From: Sphingobacterium sp. UBA5670
GTDB taxonomy: Bacteria > Bacteroidota > Bacteroidia > Sphingobacteriales > Sphingobacteriaceae
Assembly: GCF_002420705.1 (NCBI RefSeq)
Contig: NZ_DIIM01000005.1
Coordinates: forward strand, 24,447-88,446
Length of the DNA: 64,000 nucleotides
Direction: 5' to 3'
Under the pieces are notes generated by a model that searched no databases, had not been told where the DNA came from, and worked only from the letters and a program-made list of their open reading frames with translations. Made by a program: the position numbers and the translations under genes. This document shows positions 8,207-16,616 of this stretch, piece after piece; within the stretch, counting starts at the first letter, position 1, and every line of letters begins with the position of its first letter.

Positions 8207-11044
8207 ATGAGAGGCTTTATGCTTTTTTTGTTTAGTATGCTGATGGGATGGACCGTTTATGGCCAGACGAAGAGTGTACAGGGAATTCTGAAAGATGACA
8301 AGAATCGAATTGTTGCCGGGGCAACAGTTAAGCTGACGTCAAAGTCGGATTCGATGACTACAGGATCTAATATGGCTGGGATTTTCATCTTTGATAAGAT
8401 CAAGGCCGATACCATTAAAATTACGGTTTCAAACTTGGGATTTGAGCGTTTTGAGAAAGAATTTAGTATTCCCAAAGGAGAGTCAAAGTATACTATCCCA
8501 AGTTTGACCTTACAGCAGAACTCACAGATGCTAGAGGAAGTTGTTGTCGATGGCGTACCTACGGTTGTTGTGAAAAGTGATACGCTAGAATATACGATGA
8601 AAGATTTGAAGTTGCGGGATGGGGCCGTTGCCGAGGATGCTTTGAAAAAATTGCAGGGGGTGGAAGTTGATAAAGACGGAAATGTAACAGCGCAGGGAGA
8701 ATCCGTAAAGCGCGTTCGTATCAATGGTAAGGACTTCTTTGGTGGAGATGTGAAGACCGCTACACAGAATTTACCCGCAAATATTATCCAGAAGATGCAG
8801 GTTATTGATGATTACGGTGATATGGCCAATGTCACCGGTAATAAAACGGGTGACTCTGAAAAAGTGTTAAATATCCAAATTGATCCCAAATACAATACTG
8901 GACATATGACTACCTTACGGGCAGGCGTTGGAACAGAAGATCGCTATCAGGCTACGGGTATGTGGATGGGAATGCGCGAAGGCGAACAAATTTCAGTGCT
9001 AGGGAATTTAAACAACACCAATGCCCCCTTATTCGATTTTAGTACTGTAGGTGGTGGCGCCCGTCGTGGCCAAGGTGGTGGTGGCCGTCGGGGCGGTGGC
9101 ATGTTTGGTGGATCGGACGGTTTAACTAAAATCGGTTCTATTGGGCTGAATTACCGTAAAGACTTTAATGATAAATTGACGGTTTACGGTAGTTACAGTT
9201 ATAGCCATAGTAACAATACAACAATTTCGCAGCGCTTTCAGGAAAATACACTGCCTAATATCATGCAAACGGATAGTGTTCAATCTAATTCGAATACGGT
9301 AGGAGCAAGCCACCGTTTTGAAGCAAATGTTGAATGGAAGCCTACAACGAAAGACTATATCAAAATTTCGCCTCAGTTTGGTTACGATAATAGTGATGTA
9401 ACGACAGGTACTAATTCGCTCACTTACCGTAGTAACGTATTTAATAATTCACAGGCGCAGGATATTGTTGCGAATTCTACTGCACCCCGATTTGGGATTA
9501 GCGGCTTGTATAATCATAAATTTAATGATAAGGGAAGAAATGTTTTTGTAAACATGAACTTCAACAATGCAAAAACCACAAAAGATCAGAATGCAATTTT
9601 AGATCGGTTATTGGCCGATCCAAATAATGCAGATGCACCTTTAGATTCGATTTATGAAAAGACAATTCTAGAAGCAAATAATAAAAGTTGGAATGGTGGT
9701 GCTTCGGTTAATTATACGGAACCGGTTTCTGAAAAAGGAAAAGTGGAATTTACCTATGACTTTAACAAAAATAAGTATGACAATTCGAACAAACAGCAAG
9801 GGTTTGATCGGGATGGAAACTTAATTGCAGAGGATCCCAAATTGAATTTTGACTACAATTATGATTATTCCTTCACAACACATAAAATAGGGGCAAATTA
9901 TTTATATAGTGGGGATAAAATAACCTATTCGATTGGAGCAGCAGCTCAACCTTCTCAATTAAGAGGTGATGCGATCAGTTCAGGTCTAGTCGTGCCAATT
10001 CATCGTAACAATATGAACTGGATGCCTATTGCCCGCTTTGAATATAAATTCTCTAGGCAATCTAATATTTCGGTTAATTATTCTGGAACACCAAATGAAC
10101 CTTCGGTAACGCAAATCCTACCTTTCGATATGAGTACAAATCGGACCAGTATCGTGATCGGTAATGCCAATCTGAATCCGGAGTTTAGCCATCAATTGAA
10201 TGTACGGTTCCGTAAAAATGATTTTCAAAAAGGAAATAACTTTTTTGCGTTTGTCAATGCAGGTTTGACCAACAATAAGATTGTGAGCTTAAGTAAAAGC
10301 TATTTTGATGATTTAATGGATTACCAAACGGGTCAAACAAATTCAACATTAGTTTCCGAAACACGTTATTTAAATGAAACAAGTGATAAACCGTTTAATG
10401 TAAGTTCGTTTTATCACTATGGAAAATCCCTGAAAGAAAAAACCTATAATATTATGTTGATGGGTGGGATAGCCTACAATAAAAATATTGGATATGTGTC
10501 TACGGAGAAAGATGATAACATTGGTCAAAAGAATGTCGCCCGGAATATTGTGTTGAATCAAGGTTTAATGTTTAGATATAACCCTTCGGAGAACCTGGAA
10601 ATTAATCCTGGAATACGCTATCAATATAATCATACGGAAAATTCATTGACAAATCGTACGACGAATGTTTCTTCTTGGACACCGACTTTGATTGGTTCCG
10701 TTAACATCACAAAAACTACTATTTTCGGAGCGGATCTATCCAAGCAATTCAACAGTGGTTATGGAGCCGGCATTAATGCAAATCCTTTCGTCATAAATAC
10801 CTACTTGGAGCAGAAATTCTTGAGTCAACAACGTGGTACGGTACGTCTACAAGCATTTGACTTGTTAAATCAACAAACGAATGTTTCGAGAACGGTGAGT
10901 GAGTCTATGATTACAGATAGCCGTACCAACCGTTTGGGCCGATATTTTATGATTCTGTTTACCTATAAATTCCAAAAATTTGCGATGGGAAACCCTGAAG
11001 GCGAGAACAGATTCCCGGGGGGGATGAGACCACCGCGTATGTAA
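8207..11044 (+). CDS. TonB-dependent-receptor-like outer-membrane beta-barrel protein
   Basis: 945 aa. The order is a signal peptide ending near residue 20 (Val-Tyr-Gly-Gln), a carboxypeptidase-regulatory-like beta-sandwich (residues ~24-105), a plug-like domain (Glu-Asp-Ala-Leu-Lys-Lys-Leu-Gln-Gly-Val, then Arg-Ile-Asn-Gly-Lys-Asp-Phe-Phe-Gly-Gly-Asp, residues ~125-215) and a long beta-barrel of the OMP_b-brl type. A Gly/Arg-only patch at about residues 282-305 sits in what should be an early barrel loop. The protein ends in Met-Arg-Pro-Pro-Arg-Met rather than an aromatic residue. No SusD partner or sigma/anti-sigma pair adjoins it, so the ligand is unknown. The gene is monocistronic and closed by a strong terminator. 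A 269-nt AT-rich gap separates it from rnhB, in which no full-consensus promoter was found. Confidence 0.85.
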   Translation: MRGFMLFLFSMLMGWTVYGQTKSVQGILKDDKNRIVAGATVKLTSKSDSMTTGSNMAGIFIFDKIKADTIKITVSNLGFERFEKEFSIPKGESKYTIPSLTLQQNSQMLEEVVVDGVPTVVVKSDTLEYTMKDLKLRDGAVAEDALKKLQGVEVDKDGNVTAQGESVKRVRINGKDFFGGDVKTATQNLPANIIQKMQVIDDYGDMANVTGNKTGDSEKVLNIQIDPKYNTGHMTTLRAGVGTEDRYQATGMWMGMREGEQISVLGNLNNTNAPLFDFSTVGGGARRGQGGGGRRGGGMFGGSDGLTKIGSIGLNYRKDFNDKLTVYGSYSYSHSNNTTISQRFQENTLPNIMQTDSVQSNSNTVGASHRFEANVEWKPTTKDYIKISPQFGYDNSDVTTGTNSLTYRSNVFNNSQAQDIVANSTAPRFGISGLYNHKFNDKGRNVFVNMNFNNAKTTKDQNAILDRLLADPNNADAPLDSIYEKTILEANNKSWNGGASVNYTEPVSEKGKVEFTYDFNKNKYDNSNKQQGFDRDGNLIAEDPKLNFDYNYDYSFTTHKIGANYLYSGDKITYSIGAAAQPSQLRGDAISSGLVVPIHRNNMNWMPIARFEYKFSRQSNISVNYSGTPNEPSVTQILPFDMSTNRTSIVIGNANLNPEFSHQLNVRFRKNDFQKGNNFFAFVNAGLTNNKIVSLSKSYFDDLMDYQTGQTNSTLVSETRYLNETSDKPFNVSSFYHYGKSLKEKTYNIMLMGGIAYNKNIGYVSTEKDDNIGQKNVARNIVLNQGLMFRYNPSENLEINPGIRYQYNHTENSLTNRTTNVSSWTPTLIGSVNITKTTIFGADLSKQFNSGYGAGINANPFVINTYLEQKFLSQQRGTVRLQAFDLLNQQTNVSRTVSESMITDSRTNRLGRYFMILFTYKFQKFAMGNPEGENRFPGGMRPPRM

Positions 11045-11063
11045 TCTAAATAATCGGGATATA

Positions 11064-11097
11064 AAAACGGTCATAGTGATTTCGCTATGACCGTTTT
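11064..11097 (+). terminator. Terminator after the outer-membrane receptor gene
   Basis: AAAACGGTCATAG (11064-11076) pairs perfectly with CTATGACCGTTTT (11085-11097) over an 8-nt loop. Confidence 0.85.
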
Positions 11098-11269
11098 GCG
11101 TTTAAAAATGCCTAGTTTTGTGACGACTTCATGCGCCCATACGATTTGAAGATTGAGCAAAGTGGCAAAAAATGTAAGACGATATTTTTTTGTGTTAGGG
11201 GAGATGGTCAAGGCTAATGGGCGCACATAAATAGATAAACTAAAAGGGGCTACAGCAAGTTTGTACTGC

Positions 11270-12499
11270 ATGGAATACGAAATTATTAGACTTTCAAATG
11301 GGATACGCGTAGTATTTCAATATCAAAATTTACCGGTTACACATGTATGCATGGTAATCAATGCGGGGTCTCGAGATGAATCTGCGGGGAAGTATGGCGT
11401 TGCTCATTTTATTGAGCATTTGCTGTTTAAAAGGACCGAAAGACGCTCTACACAACAGATTATAAACCATCTTGAATCGGTCGGAGGAGATTTGAATGCT
11501 TATACGACGAAGGAATATACCTGTGTCCACGCTTCTATACTTAGGCCCTATTTAGATCGTGCATTGGATCTTTTCGAGGACATCTTTTTTCATTCTACTT
11601 TCCCTGAAATAGAAATGGATAAGGAGAAATCCGTCATTGTTGATGAAATGGCTTCTTATCTGGATAGTCCAGAAGAGTCAATCGTTGACGATTTCGAAGA
11701 TCTTATATTTCGGGGGTCCGGATTGGGACATAATATCCTCGGATTGGAAGATCAGCTTCTTGCATTGCAAAAGAATGATATTACCGATTTTATGCGGGCA
11801 AATTATGATACCAATGAAATGGTTATTGGTATCACCGGCAATTATAGTCTAAAAGAAGTAGAGCGGCTATTGTATAAAGTCTTTGGAGCGGTTCCTGCAA
11901 ATTCTGTTATGCGGACCAGAAATGATGTCAGCCCAATCGTTGAACAACATATCGCAATTGCAAAACCAATTAATCAGGTTCACTACATGCTAGGATCTTT
12001 GGCTTATGCTTATCGTGACGAGCGTAAGACAGGGCTGTTGCTTTTGAACAACATGCTTGGCGGCATGGGAATGGGATCTATCCTGAATCTATCTATTCGT
12101 GAGAAGTATGGAATTGCCTATACGATAGAATCTAACTATACTATTTTCTCGGATACAGGTTTATTTAGTATATACTTAGGTACTGATGAAGAAAAGGTGG
12201 AGAAAGCTAAGAAGCTTGTCTTTAAAGAACTTGCTAAGATGTGTGATCAACCGCTTTCTGAGGTAAAAATAAAAAAGGCGAAGCAGAAATTTATCGGACA
12301 GATTGCGTTAACGGAGGAGAACCGTATGAGTATGATTATTTCAGCAGCCAAAAACGTGATGGATTACGATCGGGTTATTTTATTGGACGAAGTTGTTGAA
12401 AAAATCCAGGTATTAACCGGTACAGAGCTATTGGAAATTGCACAAGATGTATTTGATCCAAAAAAAATGTTATCGCTTAGTTTTGTTCCTGAAGAGTAG
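11270..12499 (+). CDS. M16 family zinc metalloprotease (insulinase/pitrilysin-like)
   Basis: 409 aa from the ATG at 11270; the TTG at 11261 would add three residues. The inverted zinc motif His-Phe-Ile-Glu-His is at residues 46-50 and the third ligand Glu is residue 126, the HxxEH-x75-E spacing of active M16 peptidases. A second M16 half follows (residues ~165-340), including the Arg-Glu-Lys-Tyr-Gly-Ile-Ala-Tyr segment of the inactive-type domain. There is no signal peptide, so it is probably cytoplasmic and degrades peptides or small proteins. It is probably a single-gene unit: fabD begins 237 nt later behind its own promoter. The 170-nt leader region upstream can fold through distant complementary arms. 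Confidence 0.9.
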   Translation: MEYEIIRLSNGIRVVFQYQNLPVTHVCMVINAGSRDESAGKYGVAHFIEHLLFKRTERRSTQQIINHLESVGGDLNAYTTKEYTCVHASILRPYLDRALDLFEDIFFHSTFPEIEMDKEKSVIVDEMASYLDSPEESIVDDFEDLIFRGSGLGHNILGLEDQLLALQKNDITDFMRANYDTNEMVIGITGNYSLKEVERLLYKVFGAVPANSVMRTRNDVSPIVEQHIAIAKPINQVHYMLGSLAYAYRDERKTGLLLLNNMLGGMGMGSILNLSIREKYGIAYTIESNYTIFSDTGLFSIYLGTDEEKVEKAKKLVFKELAKMCDQPLSEVKIKKAKQKFIGQIALTEENRMSMIISAAKNVMDYDRVILLDEVVEKIQVLTGTELLEIAQDVFDPKKMLSLSFVPEE

Positions 12500-12576
12500 A
12501 AATATTTGTTTCAGGATAAATGCGGACTGCCGGATTGTTTATTGGGAGGAATAGTTGGGATGTGATTGAATTTGTA

Positions 12577-12607
12577 TTGCATATAAAAAGCAATTTATCT
12601 AAGTTTG
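12577..12607 (+). promoter_or_regulatory. Promoter of fabD
   Basis: TTG at 12577-12579, a 20-bp spacer and TAAGTTTG at 12600-12607, all consensus. It is a near-copy of the promoter at 4631-4661. The predicted leader before the fabD ATG is about 120 nt. Confidence 0.65.
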
Positions 12608-12736
12608 CGTTTACGGTAATTCGTAAATAGGAGACTTGATGTAAATATTTTACTTCGGTTCTCATTAACCATTGACCGCCACAGGCGGTAAGAATACCTA
12701 TGGAAAATAGACAAATGATGAATAAACAATAAAAGG

Positions 12737-13627
12737 ATGAAGACAGCATATGTATTTCCCGGTCAAGGAGCCCAATTTGTTGGAATGGGACAAGACCTGT
12801 ATAATTTAAATGATGAGACAAAAGCGTTGTTTGAACAAGCCAACGATATTTTGGGATTCCGTATTACAGATATTATGTTTTCCGGAACAGACGAGGAATT
12901 GAAGCAAACGAAGGTAACTCAACCCGCTATTTTCTTGCATTCGGTCATTTTAGCGAAAGCATTAGGGGCGTCTTTTCAGCCAGATATGGTTGCAGGGCAC
13001 TCATTGGGTGAGTTTTCGGCGTTGGTGTCAGCCGGAGCATTGAGCTTTGAAGATGGTCTGAAATTGGTTGCACAGCGTGCCAATGCGATGCAAAAGGCAT
13101 GTGAGCTTCAACCCTCAACGATGGCCGCAATATTAGGGCTGGAAGATGCTGTCGTAGAAGATATTTGTGCTAAAGTTGATGAAGTCGTGGTGGCGGCGAA
13201 TTATAACTGTCCGGGACAATTGGTTATTTCGGGATCTATTGAAGGTGTGGATAAAGCTTGTGCTTTGTTGACCGAAGCCGGTGCTAAGAGAGCATTAAAA
13301 TTAAATGTGGGTGGTGCATTTCACTCCCCGCTGATGGAGTCTGCGAAAGTAGAATTACAAGCGGCTATTGAAGCGGTAGATATCCTTTCGCCGAGATGTC
13401 CGATCTATCAAAATATAGATGCAAAACCGCAAACAGATCCAACAGTTATTAAAGAGAATCTTATCGCGCAATTGACTGGAGCTGTACGATGGACCCAAAC
13501 TGTACAAAATATGTTGGCTGATGGCGCAACAGCTTTTGTAGAAGTTGGCCCGGGCAATGTATTGCAAGGATTGGTAAAGAAAGTCGATCGTCAGGTACAG
13601 ACTTCTGCGGCTTCAGTAACGGCCTAA
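12737..13627 (+). CDS. fabD: Malonyl-CoA:ACP transacylase
   Basis: 296 aa. It transfers malonyl from CoA to acyl carrier protein, the entry step of fatty-acid chain elongation, in the cytoplasm. The N-terminal Phe-Pro-Gly-Gln-Gly-Ala-Gln signature, the nucleophile Ser89 in Gly-His-Ser-Leu-Gly-Glu and the catalytic His196 in Ala-Phe-His-Ser-Pro-Leu-Met are all present. Glu/Gly-rich Val-Glu-Val-Gly-Pro-Gly-Asn-Val-Leu closes the domain. In many bacteria fabD sits in a fab cluster; here it stands alone, with its own promoter and a terminator 45 nt after the stop. Confidence 0.95.
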   Translation: MKTAYVFPGQGAQFVGMGQDLYNLNDETKALFEQANDILGFRITDIMFSGTDEELKQTKVTQPAIFLHSVILAKALGASFQPDMVAGHSLGEFSALVSAGALSFEDGLKLVAQRANAMQKACELQPSTMAAILGLEDAVVEDICAKVDEVVVAANYNCPGQLVISGSIEGVDKACALLTEAGAKRALKLNVGGAFHSPLMESAKVELQAAIEAVDILSPRCPIYQNIDAKPQTDPTVIKENLIAQLTGAVRWTQTVQNMLADGATAFVEVGPGNVLQGLVKKVDRQVQTSAASVTA

Positions 13628-13671
13628 GGATAGGATTCGGTATAAAAAAAGGATCGTATGATCCAGTCGTG

Positions 13672-13700
13672 GTCGGAAGATTTTTCTTCCGACTTTTTTT
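13672..13700 (+). terminator. Terminator after fabD
   Basis: GTCGGAAGA (13672-13680) pairs with TCTTCCGAC (13685-13693) over a TTTT loop, followed by seven T. A smaller hairpin, GGATC-gtat-GATCC, precedes it at 13651-13664. Confidence 0.85.
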
Positions 13701-13772
13701 ATGCTGAAAACAAAATAACTGAAGGGTTTTTCTGGTAACAAATAGCGTATCAAGTAGCGACTTCTTTCACCC

Positions 13773-13829
13773 TTTGTTCGGAGGTTGCTCGGTGCTTCTT
13801 CGGAGCTTCTTAGGTTGTGACCGAACAAA
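13773..13829. repeat. Intergenic palindromic repeat element
   Basis: Perfect outer arms TTTGTTCGG (13773-13781) and CCGAACAAA (13821-13829) enclose an interior of imperfect tandem units of the form CTTCTTCGGAG/CTTCTTAGG/GTTGCTCGG. The composition is unlike the neighbouring genes. The form suggests a short interspersed palindromic repeat, but no second copy lies in this window. Confidence 0.4.
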
Positions 13830-13904
13830 CACCGTTTAATCTACGAACAATATACGTTCAAGATCCGTGTGAATAGCGAAGTTGGTAAGTGAGATGTTTT
13901 AAGG

Positions 13905-14636
13905 CTATTTGTCCTTAAACATACTATAATGGTCTTTCATGACCTGTAAGACAAAATCATTTGGGGTCATTTTTTCAGGATGTTTGATTTCCATAACCGT
14001 TTCAAGACGCTGTACCAAAGCTGTTAAAATACCTACATCTCTTCTGTCAAAAGCTGTTTGATAGATCTCTTTGACCGTATTAGCATCCTTGTCGCTCAAT
14101 TTGATAACTTGAGGAAATAGAATTGGATGATTGTCGAAAGTCTCCTCATAGATTGTGTCGCTCAATTTCAAGGTAGGCTTGAGACTGATAACAGAAGTTT
14201 CTCCTGCAATATCTCCGATGCGTTGACCATTTTTGGATAAAACGATAGAAGTAATGGCAACACCACCCATCGTCATCCAAATATCTACGATCGATAGGCT
14301 CCATCTGGACAAGTATTGATAAAAGTTGGCACGAGAGCCGTCGAGTTTGACAACCTTTATCTTCATGATCTTCTTTCCTACTGTCTGCCCGCCAAAAGCA
14401 GTTTCAGTAATCAATGTATAAAAAAACGCAGGTAAGGTCAAAGCCATCATAATCCCATAAAACAGATAGGGATCACCACTTTTGATATTTATGCTGTCCA
14501 ACAGGAAAAAGCAAAAGAAATAATAACAGACTATTATAAAATAATCTATTGCAAATGCGATCATTCTTGAGCCAAGACTGGCAAGATTGTATTCAATTTT
14601 CACATTTTGTGCTGTATTTATCTCAAGCTTATTCAT
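13905..14636 (-). CDS. RDD family membrane protein
   Basis: 243 aa from the ATG at 14636; an upstream TTG at 14663 is unlikely. The N-terminal soluble strand (Ile-Asn-Thr-Ala-Gln-Asn-Val) is followed by the RDD domain: Leu-Gly-Ser-Arg-Met-Ile-Ala-Phe-Ala-Ile-Asp-Tyr with its Arg and Asp near residues 26-33, further membrane helices to ~residue 140, and Gly-Lys-Lys-Ile-Met-Lys-Ile-Lys-Val after the second helix pair. The remaining ~90 residues are a soluble helical tail. RDD proteins have been implicated in ion or osmolyte transport, but this one has no assigned substrate. It is transcribed divergently from the SpoIIM-like gene 115 nt away. In many Bacteroidota the same genes stand together, so it probably belongs functionally to that cluster. 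Confidence 0.8.
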   Translation of the reverse strand: MNKLEINTAQNVKIEYNLASLGSRMIAFAIDYFIIVCYYFFCFFLLDSINIKSGDPYLFYGIMMALTLPAFFYTLITETAFGGQTVGKKIMKIKVVKLDGSRANFYQYLSRWSLSIVDIWMTMGGVAITSIVLSKNGQRIGDIAGETSVISLKPTLKLSDTIYEETFDNHPILFPQVIKLSDKDANTVKEIYQTAFDRRDVGILTALVQRLETVMEIKHPEKMTPNDFVLQVMKDHYSMFKDK

Positions 14637-14700
14637 CTGTAAATTATTTGAATTTAATAGCAATATAGAATATCTAGGTCATTTTAGCGCCAAGTTGTGC

Positions 14701-14729
14701 TTGTCAATCATGGATATTTCATATATTTG
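14701..14729 (+). promoter_or_regulatory. Promoter of the SpoIIM-MoxR-DUF58 operon
   Basis: TTG at 14701-14703, an 18-bp spacer and a perfect TATATTTG at 14722-14729. It lies 22 nt before the ATG at 14752 and excludes the longer open frame that begins at 14587. Confidence 0.55.
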
Positions 14730-14751
14730 GTTATGCCAGTTAAAAAAATTA

Positions 14752-15714
14752 ATGAGAGAAGCATCCTTTGTAGAACGAAATAAAGAAAAATGGACGTTAA
14801 TTGAAAATAATTTGTCAATTAATATGCAGGTTGATCCAGATGAACTGGCCTCAAATTACATTGAGCTCACAAATGATCTGGCTTATGCGCAGACTTTTTA
14901 CCCTGAAAGTAAGGTAAAAGCTTATCTGAACGAATTGGCGGTGACCGCACATCAAAAAATTTATAAGGATCGGAAAGCTTCGAACAATAAGTTCAAATCG
15001 TTTATCAATGAAGAGATACCGCAGGCGATCTGGTCTATTCGCCGCCCTTTGTTGTATTCCTTCTTAATTTTTACGTTGGCTTCTGTGATTGGTTTTTTGT
15101 CGTCTGTGTATGATGTCGACTTTATTCGTCTTATTTTGGGCGATTATTATGTAGATTCGACTATAGAAAGTATAAAAGCAGGAGACCCTGCTGCGGTATA
15201 TGGCAAGGGGAGCAATTTTGGATCGGCGATCTGGATTACGATTAATAATGTTCGTGTCGCTTTTATGGCTTTTGCTGCTGGTTTATTTTTCAGCGTGGGA
15301 ACAGGTTACGTTCTTTTTAGCAATGGCATTATGCTCGGTGCCTTTCATCAGATGTTCTTTCAGTACGGCGTCATGGGGAAGGCCATGTCTGCTATTTGGA
15401 TTCATGGTACTATTGAGATCTCTGTAATCATTGTGGCAGGGGCATGTGGATTGGCGATCGGTAATAGTATTTTGTTCCCAAAATCATTTACACGTCTGAC
15501 TTCTTTTGTCCGTACAGCAAAGATTGCGATGAAAGTTCTAGTCAGTACAATCCCTTTTTTTATTATTGCCGGTACACTGGAAGGTTTTGTAACAAGGTAT
15601 TATAATGTGTCAATTTGGTTATGCCTGTTGATAATCGTTTTATCCTTATTGGCTATCCTTTACTTTTATGTTATTAATCCTTATCGACTAGCAAAAAGAT
15701 TTCAATGGAAATAG
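14752..15714 (+). CDS. SpoIIM-like (stage II sporulation protein M family) membrane protein
   Basis: 320 aa. It begins Met-Arg-Glu-Ala-Ser-Phe-Val-Glu-Arg-Asn at 14752, the usual start of these homologues, which carry a ~90-residue cytoplasmic helical region before the membrane part. Helices lie around residues 100-125, 165-190, 200-235, 260-280 and 290-312. The conserved Asn-Asn-Val-Arg-Val-Ala-Phe and Ile-His-Gly-Thr-Ile-Glu segments of the SpoIIM/DUF95 family are intact. The organism group does not sporulate; SpoIIM relatives next to RDD and MoxR/DUF58 genes are common in Bacteroidota, and their role is unknown. The stop overlaps the next start by 10 nt. Confidence 0.85.
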   Translation: MREASFVERNKEKWTLIENNLSINMQVDPDELASNYIELTNDLAYAQTFYPESKVKAYLNELAVTAHQKIYKDRKASNNKFKSFINEEIPQAIWSIRRPLLYSFLIFTLASVIGFLSSVYDVDFIRLILGDYYVDSTIESIKAGDPAAVYGKGSNFGSAIWITINNVRVAFMAFAAGLFFSVGTGYVLFSNGIMLGAFHQMFFQYGVMGKAMSAIWIHGTIEISVIIVAGACGLAIGNSILFPKSFTRLTSFVRTAKIAMKVLVSTIPFFIIAGTLEGFVTRYYNVSIWLCLLIIVLSLLAILYFYVINPYRLAKRFQWK

Positions 15715-16616
15715 ACTTTGAATTTCAAAAAGAACGGAAGGTGGGGGACTTTATCCAAAGTTTCATAGATCTTTTTAAATTGATCTATAAGCATTTTGTT
15801 TCTACTATTTTTGGTTTATCTGCAGTACCATTGGCGGGAATTGCTTTAGTTTACTATTTTCTTTCTACAAAAATCACTTTTTCTGCCAACAGTGATTCTT
15901 TTGAGGATATAGATGCTTTTACCTGGGCGGGATTACTCATTTTGGCATTGATTGCCCTGGGTTTGTACGTTTATGGCATTTCTATCGAGTATTTTATGCT
16001 ATTAAAAGAACGTAAAAGCACGGCATTTTCGGGAACGGAAGTCTTCAGGAATTTCAGATCGAACCTCGGTAAATACTTTATGTTTTTGATCGCGATGATA
16101 TTAGCTTTAATCGTTGTCTTTATTCCACTGGCAATCGTTGCTGCGATCTGTGCTTTTATCCCCTTCGTTGGAAGTTTTGCCATCGGCATATTAGGCTCAA
16201 TGGTCGGCATTTGGTTGTTTTGCTCTTTTCTATTTTACCGGGAAGGTTATTCGGATTTGGGGAGCTGTTTTACAGATGCGTATGTCATGCTGAGCAAAAA
16301 ATTGATTCAATACGGTATCGCTACCTACATTGTGAATTTTATCTTCCAAATGGCTGTCATGATGATTTCTATCGTGCCGCTGATTATCATGGGGCTTCTG
16401 TCATTCAATTTCTTGGGTATAGATGCCGCGTTTTTTGACTCATCCTGGGGGAAATTGCTGATGACTCTGGGTGGCTTATTTATTACCTTATTTACCCTAT
16501 TTCTGTATATGTCTGGCGTTCTGGCCAACGGTATTATTTATGAGACAGCCAAGGATCTTAAATTTGGAGAACGTATTTATAGTATGATCGAAAAGATTGG
16601 AGGAAAAGGTGAATAA
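15705..16616 (+). CDS. Uncharacterised membrane protein of the MoxR-DUF58 cluster
   Basis: 303 aa with about six hydrophobic segments (near residues 35-55, 70-95, 125-150, 155-180, 205-240 and 250-275), resembling the DUF4013-type layout of paired helices. No catalytic motif is recognised. Its start lies inside the end of the SpoIIM-like gene and its end overlaps the following DUF4129 gene by 8 nt, so all three are translationally coupled. It probably forms part of a membrane complex with the products around it; no function can be assigned. Confidence 0.75.
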   Translation: MEIDFEFQKERKVGDFIQSFIDLFKLIYKHFVSTIFGLSAVPLAGIALVYYFLSTKITFSANSDSFEDIDAFTWAGLLILALIALGLYVYGISIEYFMLLKERKSTAFSGTEVFRNFRSNLGKYFMFLIAMILALIVVFIPLAIVAAICAFIPFVGSFAIGILGSMVGIWLFCSFLFYREGYSDLGSCFTDAYVMLSKKLIQYGIATYIVNFIFQMAVMMISIVPLIIMGLLSFNFLGIDAAFFDSSWGKLLMTLGGLFITLFTLFLYMSGVLANGIIYETAKDLKFGERIYSMIEKIGGKGE

